NCBI GenBank assembly: GCA_002361235.1
Contig: DESI01000010.1
Coordinates: 845 to 55,887, forward strand
Source: Porphyromonadaceae bacterium UBA3318
GTDB lineage: Bacteria; Bacteroidota; Bacteroidia; Bacteroidales; Muribaculaceae
Direction: 5' to 3'
Length of the DNA stretch: 55,043 nt
How positions within the stretch are numbered: the first letter of the stretch is position 1; each line of letters starts with the position of its first letter. Under the pieces are notes generated by a model that ran no database searches, was not told where the DNA came from, and saw only the letters and a program-made list of their open reading frames with translations. Shown in pieces: positions 40,912 to 50,700 of the stretch. The translations under genes and the position numbers were made by a program.

Positions 40912-43533
40912 ATGACTTCTAAGGAAATTCGCGAATCGTTCAAACAGTTTTACCGCGAGCGCGGTCACAAGATAGTTCCGTCAGCACCGATGGTGTTGAA
41001 AGACGACCCCACCCTGATGTTCACCAACGCGGGCATGAACCAGTTCAAGGATATTATACTGGGCAACCGCGTCCCCGAGTCGAAGCGCATGGCCGACAGC
41101 CAGAAGTGCCTTCGCGTGTCGGGCAAGCACAACGACCTTGAGGAAGTGGGTCACGACACTTATCATCACACCATGTTCGAGATGCTTGGCAACTGGTCGT
41201 TCGGCGATTATTTCAAGAAAGAGGCCATCGACTTCGCCTGGGAATATCTCGTGGACATACTGAAACTCAATCCCGAGCGTCTGTACGCCACCGTATTCGA
41301 GGGCTACGCTCCCGAAGGTCTGGAGCGCGATGACGAGGCCGCTGCCATCTGGGAGAAGCATCTGCCCAAAAGCCACATCATCAACGGAAACCGTCACGAT
41401 AATTTCTGGGAAATGGGCGACACGGGTCCCTGCGGTCCCTGTTCTGAAATTCACATCGACCTGCGCAGCGACAAGGAGCGCGATGAAGTGGATGGAGCTT
41501 CGCTCGTAAACAAGGACAATCCCCAGGTAATCGAGATATGGAACCTGGTGTTCATGCAGTATAACCGTAAGGCCGACGGCCATCTGGAGCCGCTGCCCGC
41601 CAAGGTGATAGACACCGGCATGGGCTTCGAGCGCCTTTGCATGGCCCTGCAGGGGAAACAGTCGAACTACGACACCGACATATTTACCCCGCTGATCGAC
41701 AAGATTTCCGAACTGACCGGCAAGAAATACGGTGTGGACGAGAAGATGGACGTGGCGATGCGCGTAGCCGCCGACCACGTGCGCACCATCGCCTTCTCCA
41801 TCGCAGACTCACAGCTCCCCGGCAACGCCAAGGCCGGTTATGTGATCCGCCGCATCCTGCGCCGTGCCGTGCGCTATGTCTACACCTTCCTCGACCGCAA
41901 GGAGCCGCTGCTCTATCTGCTCATCGACACTCTCATAGCTCAGATGGGCGACGCATATCCCGAACTTCCTGCTCAGGCCGATCTCATTAAGAAGGTAATC
42001 AAGGAGGAGGAAGAAGCATTCCTCCGTACGCTCGACAAGGGTATATCGCTGCTCGACTCCATCATGGAGAAGACCCGCAAGGAGGGAAAGACCCTGGTAA
42101 GCGGCGCCGACGCCTTCACTCTCTACGACACCTACGGATTCCCGCTCGACCTGACGCAGCTGATCCTTCGCGAAAACGGCATGGACGTAGACATCGAGGG
42201 CTTCGAGGCCGAGATGGCCAAACAGAAGGCACGCGCACGCAACGCCGCTTCGGTCGAGAATTCCGACTGGATCGAGGTTAATCCCGGCAACGAGACATTC
42301 GTAGGCTACGACAATACAGAGGTAAAGACCCGCATACTTCGTTACCGCAACGTCAAGCAGAAGAACAAGGAATTCTATCAGATCATGCTGGAGTCCACTC
42401 CCTTCTACGGCGAGATGGGCGGTCAGGTAGGCGACAAGGGATGGCTGATCGCTCCCGACGGCTCCAGGACCGAGATATTCGACACCAAGAAGGAGAACAA
42501 CACGGCCGTGCATCTGGTCAAGAAAATGCCGGCAGACGTAAGCGTCGAGTTTACCGCCGAGATTGACACCGAGGCGCGTCAGCGCACGTCGGCCAACCAT
42601 AGCGCCACCCACCTGCTGCACGAAGCCCTGCGCGAGGTGCTGGGCACGCATGTTGAGCAGAAAGGTTCGATGGTAACTCCCGATATCCTCCGTTTCGACT
42701 TTTCCCACTTCCAGAAGGTGACATCCGAGGAAATACGCAAGGTGGAGCATATCGTGAACAGCCGCATCCGCGAGGCCATGCCTCTGCAGGAAGCGCGCGA
42801 GGTGCCTATCGCCGAAGCCCGTGAGATGGGCGCCATGGCGCTGTTCGGCGAGAAATACGGCGATAAGGTCCGCGTGATCCGGTTCGGCGACAGCGTCGAG
42901 CTGTGCGGCGGCACACACGTGGCCAATACCGGCAACATCGGTATGCTGCGCGTCATCTCCGAAAGCTCCATAGCCGCCGGCATCCGCCGTATCGAGGCCG
43001 TGACAGGCGTAGCCGTTGAAAATGCCATCGACGATATGTTCGACACCATGGCGAACCTCAAGGAAATGATGGGCAGCTCCTGCGACCTGATAGCAACTAT
43101 CAAGAAGTCAATCGAAGAAAATGCCGATCTGCGCAAGCAGGTCAACAAGTTCATGGAGGACCGTACAGCAGCGCTGACCAAGGAAGTGCTGGAGAAAGCC
43201 AAGATTAAGAACGGCGTTAAGGTAGTGATGCTGCCCGGCGTCCGTCTCCCCGAGGTGGTGAAGAACATCGCGTTCAATATCCGCAAGCTCAGCCCCGAAT
43301 CCACAGTATTCATCGGCCTTAACGTGTCCAATGACAAGCCTCTGATCACTGTGGCCCTCAGCGACGACATCGTAAAGCAGGGCTACAACGCCGGACAGGT
43401 TGTACGCGAAGCCGCCAAGTGCATCAAGGGCGGCGGTGGCGGTCAGCCATTCTTCGCACAGGCCGGCGGCAAGGACGCTTCTGGTCTCTCGATGGCCGGT
43501 GACAAGATTCTGGAACTGCTGCATCTCGATTGA
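40912..43533 (+). CDS. alaS: Alanyl-tRNA synthetase
   Basis: 873 residues, the usual length. The class II catalytic core is at the N-terminus (FTNAGMNQFKDIILG, EVGHDTYHHTMFEMLGNWSF, GDTGPCGPCSEIH). The editing domain has the HxxxH zinc motif (HSATHLLHEAL, about 563-567) and CGGTH (about 665-669). The C-terminal domain carries the Gly-rich GGGGGQPFFAQAGGKD. It charges tRNA-Ala and clears mischarged Ser and Gly. Its promoter is at 40832-40862. Confidence 0.98.
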   Translation: MTSKEIRESFKQFYRERGHKIVPSAPMVLKDDPTLMFTNAGMNQFKDIILGNRVPESKRMADSQKCLRVSGKHNDLEEVGHDTYHHTMFEMLGNWSFGDYFKKEAIDFAWEYLVDILKLNPERLYATVFEGYAPEGLERDDEAAAIWEKHLPKSHIINGNRHDNFWEMGDTGPCGPCSEIHIDLRSDKERDEVDGASLVNKDNPQVIEIWNLVFMQYNRKADGHLEPLPAKVIDTGMGFERLCMALQGKQSNYDTDIFTPLIDKISELTGKKYGVDEKMDVAMRVAADHVRTIAFSIADSQLPGNAKAGYVIRRILRRAVRYVYTFLDRKEPLLYLLIDTLIAQMGDAYPELPAQADLIKKVIKEEEEAFLRTLDKGISLLDSIMEKTRKEGKTLVSGADAFTLYDTYGFPLDLTQLILRENGMDVDIEGFEAEMAKQKARARNAASVENSDWIEVNPGNETFVGYDNTEVKTRILRYRNVKQKNKEFYQIMLESTPFYGEMGGQVGDKGWLIAPDGSRTEIFDTKKENNTAVHLVKKMPADVSVEFTAEIDTEARQRTSANHSATHLLHEALREVLGTHVEQKGSMVTPDILRFDFSHFQKVTSEEIRKVEHIVNSRIREAMPLQEAREVPIAEAREMGAMALFGEKYGDKVRVIRFGDSVELCGGTHVANTGNIGMLRVISESSIAAGIRRIEAVTGVAVENAIDDMFDTMANLKEMMGSSCDLIATIKKSIEENADLRKQVNKFMEDRTAALTKEVLEKAKIKNGVKVVMLPGVRLPEVVKNIAFNIRKLSPESTVFIGLNVSNDKPLITVALSDDIVKQGYNAGQVVREAAKCIKGGGGGQPFFAQAGGKDASGLSMAGDKILELLHLD

Positions 43534-43565
43534 GCGGCAGCCCCTGAAACACGGATAATTTGAAA

Positions 43566-44429
43566 ATGAAGATACTTGACGCATCATCACGATGGGGAGT
43601 TTTCGCACTCTCCTTCGTGGTGATGTTCCTTTTGATGGGATTGACGCAGAACGTAGTCAATTCCTTCGGTATGGACAGACGCTGTTCCATTCTGACGGTT
43701 TCGGTGATCCAGGGTCTGTTTGTATTCATATTCCCCACCATGCTGTGCTGGCTTATGACATCCGCACGTCCATGGAGCATGATGGGCATGGACCGCAGTC
43801 TCACCCTTAAGTCGCTGGGATGGATGTTGGCGCTGTATGTCATTGCCTATCCGGCCATGGCTCAGATAATATATTACAATGCCAACGTATCGTTTCCCGA
43901 CAGCATGAAGGGACTTGAACAGACCCTGCGCGACTGGGAGAATGCCGGAGCCGACACCACGGCGGCGATTATGAGCGCTACGTCAGTGGGAGGCCTAATA
44001 GTCAACATTCTGATAGTCGGCCTGTTCACCGGGCTTGCCGAGGAGATGTTTTTCCGTGCGGGTATCCAGCGCATGATGATTGCGTCACGCCTCTCGCCTA
44101 CAGTGGCGATATGGTCGGCGGCGGCAATCTTCAGCTTCGTGCATTTCCAGTTCTTCGGTTTCGTGCCGCGACTATTATTGGGCGCCATGTTCGGCTATGT
44201 ATACTGGCGCACCCGTTCCATCTGGGCTCCCGCACTGCTGCACGGCATCAACAATTCAATCGTGGTCGTGACCGAATGGATCAACCGGCGCAACGGCATC
44301 TCGTTCGATTTCGAACAATACATAACCGACACATCAGGCATCCCCTGGTGGTTCATATTCTCCACTCTCCTGACCATATTGTTCATCATATACTCAAATA
44401 GACGCATTCCCAATGGCAGCGGCAACTGA
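43566..44429 (+). CDS. CPBP-family intramembrane metalloprotease
   Basis: 287 residues and about seven or eight hydrophobic segments. The three CPBP motifs are present: EEMFFR (E158-E159 region), FSFVH, and HGINN. Members act as Rce1-like proteases or in bacteriocin immunity; the substrate here is unknown. The start at ATG 43566 lies 32 nt after alaS, and the end overlaps holA by 17 nt. Confidence 0.88.
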   Translation: MKILDASSRWGVFALSFVVMFLLMGLTQNVVNSFGMDRRCSILTVSVIQGLFVFIFPTMLCWLMTSARPWSMMGMDRSLTLKSLGWMLALYVIAYPAMAQIIYYNANVSFPDSMKGLEQTLRDWENAGADTTAAIMSATSVGGLIVNILIVGLFTGLAEEMFFRAGIQRMMIASRLSPTVAIWSAAAIFSFVHFQFFGFVPRLLLGAMFGYVYWRTRSIWAPALLHGINNSIVVVTEWINRRNGISFDFEQYITDTSGIPWWFIFSTLLTILFIIYSNRRIPNGSGN

Positions 44430-45438
44430 TTATAGAAAAATAATAGCCGACATACGTGCCGGTAAAATCAATCCTGTCTATGTGCTTGTAGGTCAGGAAA
44501 CGTATTTTATCGACCTGATTGTGGCCGAGCTGGAAAAGCGCGTCGTGGCCCCGGAGGACCGTGATTTTAACTACAACCTCTATTACGGCAGTCAGACCGT
44601 TGCGGAATCGGTGGTGAACTGCGCCCAGCAGTTTCCCGTCATGGCCGACCGCAAGCTTGTTATCCTGAAGGAATCGCAGGCCATGGCAAACGCCAAGAAC
44701 GAGCTGGACAAGTTCGTGCAGTATGTTTCCAATCCCAATATGACCACCGTACTGGTCATAACGTTTACGGGAGAAAAAACCGCCGCCACAGCCAACCTGC
44801 AGAAAGCCGTCGCCAAGAGCGAGGGCATCGTATTCAAATCCGAATCGCCTCGCGACTATCAGTTGCCCGCATACGTCAAGGATTACTGCCAGCAGCATAA
44901 GATCAGCATCGACGACAAGGCCGTGTCCATGCTGTGCGAGTATATAGGCGCACCTCTAAGCAAACTGTTCGGAGAACTCAGCAAACTGATTCAGATCAAA
45001 GGGGGCAAAGGACGTATCTCGCCGGAGGATGTCGAGAAGAACGTGGGAATCTCTAAGGACTACAACAACTGGGAGCTGCTGAAAGCCGTAATAAGCCGCG
45101 ATTATCCCAAGTGCTGCGCCATAATTAAGTATTTCCGCAACAATCCCAAGAACAATCCCACTATCGTCACGGGGTCGGTGCTGTTCAATTATTTCGCTAA
45201 ACTGACGGTGGCGCATTTCCTTCCAAGCAAAGACGATTCCAGCCTTATGGCTGCGCTGGAGGCCAAGAACGCCTATTCATTGGGTGATTACAAAACCGGA
45301 TTGAGAACCTATTCACCTGCCAAGGCAGTCAACGCCATACATCTCCTGCGCGAGTTCGATGCCAAGAACAAGGGCATCGGTTCATTCGGCAACGAATACG
45401 ATCTCTTACAGGAACTTATTTTCAAGATTATGACCTGA
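44413..45438 (+). CDS. holA: DNA polymerase III delta subunit
   Basis: 341 residues. The N-terminal NPVYVLVGQETYFIDLIVAE is the HolA signature (VYVLVGQE replaces the usual LYGEE type), followed by the AAA+-like domain and a C-terminal collar domain (NAIHLLREFDAKNKGIGSF). It opens the sliding clamp within the clamp loader. It overlaps the protease gene upstream. Confidence 0.92.
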   Translation: MAAATDYRKIIADIRAGKINPVYVLVGQETYFIDLIVAELEKRVVAPEDRDFNYNLYYGSQTVAESVVNCAQQFPVMADRKLVILKESQAMANAKNELDKFVQYVSNPNMTTVLVITFTGEKTAATANLQKAVAKSEGIVFKSESPRDYQLPAYVKDYCQQHKISIDDKAVSMLCEYIGAPLSKLFGELSKLIQIKGGKGRISPEDVEKNVGISKDYNNWELLKAVISRDYPKCCAIIKYFRNNPKNNPTIVTGSVLFNYFAKLTVAHFLPSKDDSSLMAALEAKNAYSLGDYKTGLRTYSPAKAVNAIHLLREFDAKNKGIGSFGNEYDLLQELIFKIMT

Positions 45439-45501
45439 TTTCTGTAAAAAATCCGACCTGGTTTTTAACTTAAATAAAAAAATTCTCTTTTTAGAAAATA
45501 T

Positions 45502-45523
45502 TTATAACAATTGTGTGTTATAA
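45502..45523. promoter_or_regulatory. Inverted repeat upstream of rpoD
   Basis: TTATAACA (45502-45509) and TGTTATAA (45516-45523) are perfect 8-bp inverted arms with a 6-bp spacer, 55 bases before the rpoD start codon in an A/T-rich gap. This is the geometry of a dimeric repressor operator. No clear TAnnTTTG promoter is seen in this gap. Confidence 0.45.
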
Positions 45524-45577
45524 ATTATAGGCCCACTATGCAATAAGGTATAGAAGACGGGCTGCAATAATAGATAT

Positions 45578-46438
45578 ATGAGACAACTCAAGATAACCAA
45601 GTCAATTACCAATCGCGAGAGCGCTTCACTTGACAAGTATCTTCAGGAGATTGGTCGTGAGGAGCTTATATCGGTAAGCGAAGAGGTAGAACTGGCACAA
45701 AGAATCAAGAAGGGAGATCAGGCGGCACTTGATAAGCTGATTAAAGCCAATCTTCGTTTTGTCGTATCCGTAGCAAAACAGTATCAGAATCAAGGCCTCA
45801 GCCTTCCCGACCTGATCAACGAGGGCAATCTGGGCCTGATACGCGCCGCTCAGAAGTTTGACGAAACGCGTGGCTTTAAATTCATTTCGTATGCCGTATG
45901 GTGGATCCGTCAGTCCATTCTCCAGGCATTGGCCGAACAGTCGCGTATAGTGCGTCTGCCTCTGAACCAGGTGGGTTCGCTGAACAAGATAACCAAGGAA
46001 ATGGCCCGATTCGAGCAGGAAAACGAGCGTCGGCCATCGACCGAGGAGCTGGCAGAACGCCTTGATATGTCGGTCGACAAAATCTCCGATGCCATTCAGG
46101 TCAGCGGCCGTCCCATTTCGGTGGATGCTCCTTTCGTTGAGGGCGAGGACAATTCGCTGCTCGACGTGCTCACCAACGACGACTCCCCCATGGCTGACGC
46201 CGACCTGAACAAGGAATCGCTCTCCAAGGAAGTGGACCGTGCCCTCAAACAGCTTTATGACCGCGAACGTGAAATTCTGAAGATGTTCTTCGGCATCGGA
46301 TGCCAGGAAATGACACTCGAGGAAATCGGTGCCAAGTTCGACCTGACACGCGAACGCGTACGCCAGATCAAGGAGAAAGCCATCCGTCGGCTCAAAGGTC
46401 AGAAAAGCAAACTGCTGAAATCATATTTGGGCGAGTAA
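45578..46438 (+). CDS. rpoD: Primary RNA polymerase sigma factor (Bacteroidota SigA type)
   Basis: 286 residues, short because region 1.1 is absent, as is usual in Bacteroidota. Region 1.2 (SLDKYLQEIGREELISVSEE), region 2 (NLRFVVSVAKQYQNQGLSLP, RGFKFISYAVWWIRQSI), region 3 (RRPSTEELAERLDMSVDKIS) and region 4 (EIGAKFDLTRERVRQIKEKA) are all complete. It recognises the TTG/TAnnTTTG promoters found across this window. Confidence 0.96.
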   Translation: MRQLKITKSITNRESASLDKYLQEIGREELISVSEEVELAQRIKKGDQAALDKLIKANLRFVVSVAKQYQNQGLSLPDLINEGNLGLIRAAQKFDETRGFKFISYAVWWIRQSILQALAEQSRIVRLPLNQVGSLNKITKEMARFEQENERRPSTEELAERLDMSVDKISDAIQVSGRPISVDAPFVEGEDNSLLDVLTNDDSPMADADLNKESLSKEVDRALKQLYDREREILKMFFGIGCQEMTLEEIGAKFDLTRERVRQIKEKAIRRLKGQKSKLLKSYLGE

Positions 46439-46478
46439 TGCCTGCGGTAATCATACATCAACCACTAACCTGAAGCCT

Positions 46479-47177
46479 ATGACAAAGAATATACTTCACA
46501 ACATATTCCTTGCCATAGGCTTGTTGTTTGGAGCTACGGGTCCGACAGCCAATGCCGAGGTAATCACCTACAAGGTCAAGGATAACGGCACCCTTACGGT
46601 CAAAAACGATTCGGCAGCGGATCAGGAACAGTATTTCGACACGGGTGCGTTAGTCAACATCCCCGACAAGCGGAAGCATACCACTGAAAGCCTTTTCCCG
46701 GACAAATCGATAGACCTGGGCAAGTCGCATTTCACGTGGGGGGCTGAATTCGGTTCGTCGATAGACATGACGGCCCGTAATATGTCCACATTCGACCTCG
46801 ATGTGAATTTCGGCTACAAGAACGCTATCTTCAAAGTCGTGGGCGTCGGCGTCGGGTTCCAGCGCGGCATCGATTCGGGCAATAACTTCCTGCCCGTATA
46901 CTTCGTGATGCGCACGTCGTTCCGCAAGAAACCCTCGCTTTGCTTCCTCAACCTTCAGGCGGGTTATTCATTCAGCACGCTCAAAGGCTCCAAGACACAC
47001 GGCGACATCATCTCCGCTTTGGGATGCGGCATCAACCTGACACAATCGCGCCACGCGAAAAGCTACATCATCTTCTCGGCCTGCAGCAGATTCTTTGACA
47101 AGAAGCACCGCGAGCTGACAGACATGGACATGAAGGCCATTACATACGCACGACTGCAAATAGGAATTAATTTCTGA
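46479..47177 (+). CDS. Hypothetical outer-membrane beta-barrel-like protein
   Basis: 232 residues with a signal peptide ending near ANAEV (residue 27). The mature part is rich in alternating aromatic and polar strands (HFTWGAEFGSSIDMTARNMS, VNFGYKNAIFKVVGVGVGFQ, YARLQIGINF at the end), as in small outer-membrane barrels. No specific family is recognised. It is 40 nt after rpoD and 4 nt before the M3 peptidase gene, so probably cotranscribed with the latter. Confidence 0.75.
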   Translation: MTKNILHNIFLAIGLLFGATGPTANAEVITYKVKDNGTLTVKNDSAADQEQYFDTGALVNIPDKRKHTTESLFPDKSIDLGKSHFTWGAEFGSSIDMTARNMSTFDLDVNFGYKNAIFKVVGVGVGFQRGIDSGNNFLPVYFVMRTSFRKKPSLCFLNLQAGYSFSTLKGSKTHGDIISALGCGINLTQSRHAKSYIIFSACSRFFDKKHRELTDMDMKAITYARLQIGINF

Positions 47178-47181
47178 CATT

Positions 47182-49311
47182 ATGAAGAAAACATTATTAT
47201 TTTTAGCCTTGACACTCATGGCACTTACAGATATTCCGGCCACAGCGGCCAATCCTCTCATAACGGGCACCACCGATCTGTACGGCACCATGCCGTTCAG
47301 CAAACTCACGGCCAAGGACATGCAGGAGGCCGTGATGGAAGGCATAAAACTGCAGAACCAGGAAATAGACGCCATCACCAAGCAGCGCAGCAACCCTACG
47401 TTCGAGAACACCATCGTGGCTCTGGACCGCAGCGGCCAGGTGCTGAACCGCGCTATTCTGGCACTCAGCAACATCGAGTCGGCCAACGGCACCGACGACA
47501 TCATGCAGGCATATACATACGTCACTCCCTTCCTGTCGCAGCACACCACCGACATCATGCTGAACAAGAAACTGTGGGGCCGTATCAAGTTCGTACATGA
47601 CAATGCCGATAAGGATACGTCGCTCACTCCCGAGGACCGCCGTCTCATTCACAAGACCTACACCGAGTTCCTGACTTCCGGCGCCGATCTGAAGGAGGCA
47701 GACCGCGAGAAGCTGCGCCGTCTGCAGTCCACGCTCAGCGACCTGAACGTGAAATTCTCTCAGAACGTCACCAACGAGATGAAGGATCCCTCGCGCCGTA
47801 TGTGGCTCACCGAGGATCAGCTCGGAGGCATTCCCGAGTCAATCAAGGCCGCCTACCGTTCGGCAGCAGCCGACGCGCTGAAGGCCGAAGGCAAGGCCGA
47901 CGACGGCTCACTCTACCTCGTAACCATATACCGACCCAGCTACGCTCCCTTCATGATGTACAGCACCAACCGCGACCTGCGCCATAAGCTGTACAACCTG
48001 AACGGATCCACCAACACCGGGGGGCCGAACGACAATACGCTTATTCTGAAGGATATCGCCAACATCCGCCTGCAGATTGCCAAGCTGATGGGCAAAAAGA
48101 ACTTCGCCGAGTATCAGTTGCAGAACACCATGGCCAAGACTCCCGAGGCCGTGATGGAATTCTTAGGTGGTCTGAACAAGGACTACACCGAGCCTATGCG
48201 CAAGGAAATCAACGAGCTGCAGGACTATGCACGCCAGACCGAGGGCGCCGGCTTCAAGCTTATGCCGTGGGACTATTCCTTCTGGTTCGAGAAGCTGAAG
48301 GACGACCGCTATGCCTTCAACGAGGAGGACATGAAGCCCTATTTCGAGCTGAACAACACCATCAAGGGTGTGCTCGGACTCGCCACCAAGCTGTACGGCT
48401 TCACTTTCAAGGAGAACTCCAAAATCGACAAATATCATCCGGATGTCAAGGTGTTCGAGGTTTACGACCGCGACAAGAAACTGCTCGGCATCCTCTACAC
48501 CGACTTCTTCTACCGCGACACCAAACGCCCCGGCGCATGGATGACCGAGTTCCGTTCAGAATCCAAGGACGATGACGGCAACCGCATAATCCCGCTGATC
48601 TCGATAGTATGCAACTTCTCGAAGCCCGTGGGCAACGACCCAGTGCTGCTCAACACCGACGAGGTCGAGACCTTCCTTCACGAGTTCGGACACGCCCTGC
48701 ATGGCCTCTCAAGCCAGGCTAAGTACAACTCGCTGGCCGGCACCAACGTTGACCATGACTTCGTGGAGCTGTTCTCGCAGTTCAACGAGAACTATCTGAC
48801 CCGTAAGGAATTCCTTGACACATTCGCCAAGCATTACAAGACCGGCAAGAAGATGCCGCAGGCCCTGATCGACAAGCTGATCAAGTCGTCGCAGTTCGGT
48901 GCCGCATACGCCACCATGCGCCAGCTTGGATTCGGATACCTCGATATGGCCTACCACACAATCGAGGAACCCCTTCTGGCTTCGTCGTCGGTTAAGGACT
49001 TTGAGGAAAAGGCTCTGGATCCCGTTCGCATCTTTGACGCCGTGCCCGAAAATCTTATATCCTCTGCATTCTCCCACATTTTCTCGGGAGGCTACGCCGC
49101 CGGATATTACGGCTACAAATGGTCGGAGGCCCTGGATGCCGACGCATTCGCCGCATTCAAGGAGAACGGCGTGTTCGACCGCAAGACAGCCGACAAGTTC
49201 CTGAAGATGCTGCAGAGCGGCGACACCAAGGACCCGATGGATCTCTACGTGGAGTTCCGTGGCAAGCAGCCCACCAACGACGCCCTGCTGGAGCGCGACG
49301 GTATCAAATAG
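47182..49311 (+). CDS. dcp: M3-family oligopeptidase, peptidyl-dipeptidase Dcp-like
   Basis: 709 residues with a signal peptide (residues 1-23), so periplasmic. The catalytic zinc motif is HEFGH near residue 498 (ETFLHEFGHALHGLSS), with the third ligand Glu about 25 residues on (DFVELFSQFNENY). The N-terminal helical channel domain and a C-terminal Tyr-rich segment (GGYAAGYYGYKWSEALDADA) are typical. It would release dipeptides from peptide C-termini. Confidence 0.93.
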   Translation: MKKTLLFLALTLMALTDIPATAANPLITGTTDLYGTMPFSKLTAKDMQEAVMEGIKLQNQEIDAITKQRSNPTFENTIVALDRSGQVLNRAILALSNIESANGTDDIMQAYTYVTPFLSQHTTDIMLNKKLWGRIKFVHDNADKDTSLTPEDRRLIHKTYTEFLTSGADLKEADREKLRRLQSTLSDLNVKFSQNVTNEMKDPSRRMWLTEDQLGGIPESIKAAYRSAAADALKAEGKADDGSLYLVTIYRPSYAPFMMYSTNRDLRHKLYNLNGSTNTGGPNDNTLILKDIANIRLQIAKLMGKKNFAEYQLQNTMAKTPEAVMEFLGGLNKDYTEPMRKEINELQDYARQTEGAGFKLMPWDYSFWFEKLKDDRYAFNEEDMKPYFELNNTIKGVLGLATKLYGFTFKENSKIDKYHPDVKVFEVYDRDKKLLGILYTDFFYRDTKRPGAWMTEFRSESKDDDGNRIIPLISIVCNFSKPVGNDPVLLNTDEVETFLHEFGHALHGLSSQAKYNSLAGTNVDHDFVELFSQFNENYLTRKEFLDTFAKHYKTGKKMPQALIDKLIKSSQFGAAYATMRQLGFGYLDMAYHTIEEPLLASSSVKDFEEKALDPVRIFDAVPENLISSAFSHIFSGGYAAGYYGYKWSEALDADAFAAFKENGVFDRKTADKFLKMLQSGDTKDPMDLYVEFRGKQPTNDALLERDGIK

Positions 49312-49383
49312 TTGAAAAGTTTATAAAGTTTAAAAAGTTAAGAGAAATCCTTTTAGAAGGTTCTCATACATTCAGATACAGAA

Positions 49384-50232
49384 ATGAAGACAAGAGACGA
49401 ACTCGTAGACGATCTTCTTGACCTGGCTTTTGCCGAGGACATAGGTGACGGCGACCATACCACCCTCTCGACCATTCCGGCTGACGAAATGGGCAAATCG
49501 AGACTGATAATCAAGGAACCCGGTGTACTGGCCGGCGTGGAGATGGCCGAAAAGGTTCTGCACAAGGTAGACCCGAGCATAAAGATGGAAGTGTTCATAA
49601 AGGATGGCTCGGAAGTAAAGCCCGGAGACATCGCCTTCATAGCCGAGGGTCCCGTACGTTCGTTGCTGACGGCAGAGCGCACCATGCTCAACATCATGCA
49701 GCGCATGAGCGGCGTCGCCACTATGACCGCCACATATCAGAACGAGCTTAAGGGTCTGCACACCAAGGTGCTCGACACCCGCAAGACCACTCCGGGCATG
49801 CGTATCCTGGAAAAGGATGCCGTGGCTATGGGTGGAGGCAAGAACCACCGCATCGGCCTGTTCGACATGATTCTGATCAAGGACAACCACATAGACTTTG
49901 CCGGCGGCATAGAGAAAGCCATTGACCGTGCCCGCCAGTATTGCAAGGACAACGGCAAGGACCTGAAGATAGAGGTGGAGGTGCGCAGTCTGGACGATAT
50001 CCGTCGCGTGCTGGAGCATGGAGGCGTGGACCGTATCATGTTCGACAACTTCACCACAGAACTCACCCAGGAAGCCGTAAAGATGGTGAACGGAGCTGTC
50101 GAGACCGAGTCGTCGGGAGGCATCACGCTTAAGAACCTGCGTCAATACGGCGAAGCCGGTGTCGACTTCATCTCCGTGGGCGCGTTGACCCACAGCGTCA
50201 AGTCGCTCGACATGTCGTTCAAGGCCATGTAA
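49384..50232 (+). CDS. nadC: Quinolinate phosphoribosyltransferase (decarboxylating)
   Basis: 282 residues of normal length. Motifs are ERTMLNIMQRMSGVAT, DTRKTTPGMRILEKDAVAMG with GGKNHR, IEVEVRSLDD, and DNFTTE, which bind quinolinate and PRPP. It makes nicotinate mononucleotide in NAD synthesis. Its stop overlaps the next start (TAATG). Confidence 0.96.
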   Translation: MKTRDELVDDLLDLAFAEDIGDGDHTTLSTIPADEMGKSRLIIKEPGVLAGVEMAEKVLHKVDPSIKMEVFIKDGSEVKPGDIAFIAEGPVRSLLTAERTMLNIMQRMSGVATMTATYQNELKGLHTKVLDTRKTTPGMRILEKDAVAMGGGKNHRIGLFDMILIKDNHIDFAGGIEKAIDRARQYCKDNGKDLKIEVEVRSLDDIRRVLEHGGVDRIMFDNFTTELTQEAVKMVNGAVETESSGGITLKNLRQYGEAGVDFISVGALTHSVKSLDMSFKAM

Positions 50233-50648
50233 TGGACTCGAAACATTCATCTAATCAGCACAAAGGCACCCTGAACAGAGATTGGGGTGCCTTTGCTGAA
50301 GATAGGGCAGCCGAGTATCTCCGTAAACAGGGATACACTATCCTGGAACGAAATCTGAAATTCAACAAGATTGAAATAGACATAATAGCCCAGAAAGATC
50401 AGGTAATAGTGTTTGTAGAAGTCAAGGCGCGCTCCGGAGAGTATCAGGATCCCGTTGATGCCGTAGACAAAAAGAAACGCGCCAAAATTACCGCCGGCGC
50501 CGACATATATCTGCGGAGTCTGGATCAGTTATACCAATATCGGTTCGACATCATCACGCTTAAAGGTAATCAGCAGGATTACACGCTTGAGCACTATGTG
50601 GATGCCTTTATGCCTGCCCTTAGATCCGGGGGACGCAGATTCCGCTAA
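50232..50648 (+). CDS. YraN-family (UPF0102) putative endonuclease
   Basis: 138 residues. The restriction-endonuclease-like fold is marked by NRDWGAFAEDRAAEYLRKQG, NKIEIDIIAQKDQVIVFVEV and K in VEVKAR, the D-x-(E)-x-K type metal site. The cellular role is not established; it is coupled to nadC by a one-base overlap. Confidence 0.9.
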   Translation: MDSKHSSNQHKGTLNRDWGAFAEDRAAEYLRKQGYTILERNLKFNKIEIDIIAQKDQVIVFVEVKARSGEYQDPVDAVDKKKRAKITAGADIYLRSLDQLYQYRFDIITLKGNQQDYTLEHYVDAFMPALRSGGRRFR

Positions 50649-50663
50649 TACTTAGCCCGGACT

Positions 50664-50700
50664 ATTAGATACTGCCAATAATCTAATATAACTATCTAAT
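50664..50700. terminator. A/T-rich inverted repeats between convergent genes
   Basis: ATTAGAT (50664-50670) can pair with either of two copies of ATCTAAT (50681-50687 and 50694-50700). It lies between the convergent YraN and methyltransferase genes. The stems are short, so terminator activity is only probable. Confidence 0.4.

Noticed and set aside
41809..42918. A 369-codon minus-strand frame opposite alaS
   Set aside because: alaS is intact and conserved along this stretch; the opposite frame shows no family pattern.
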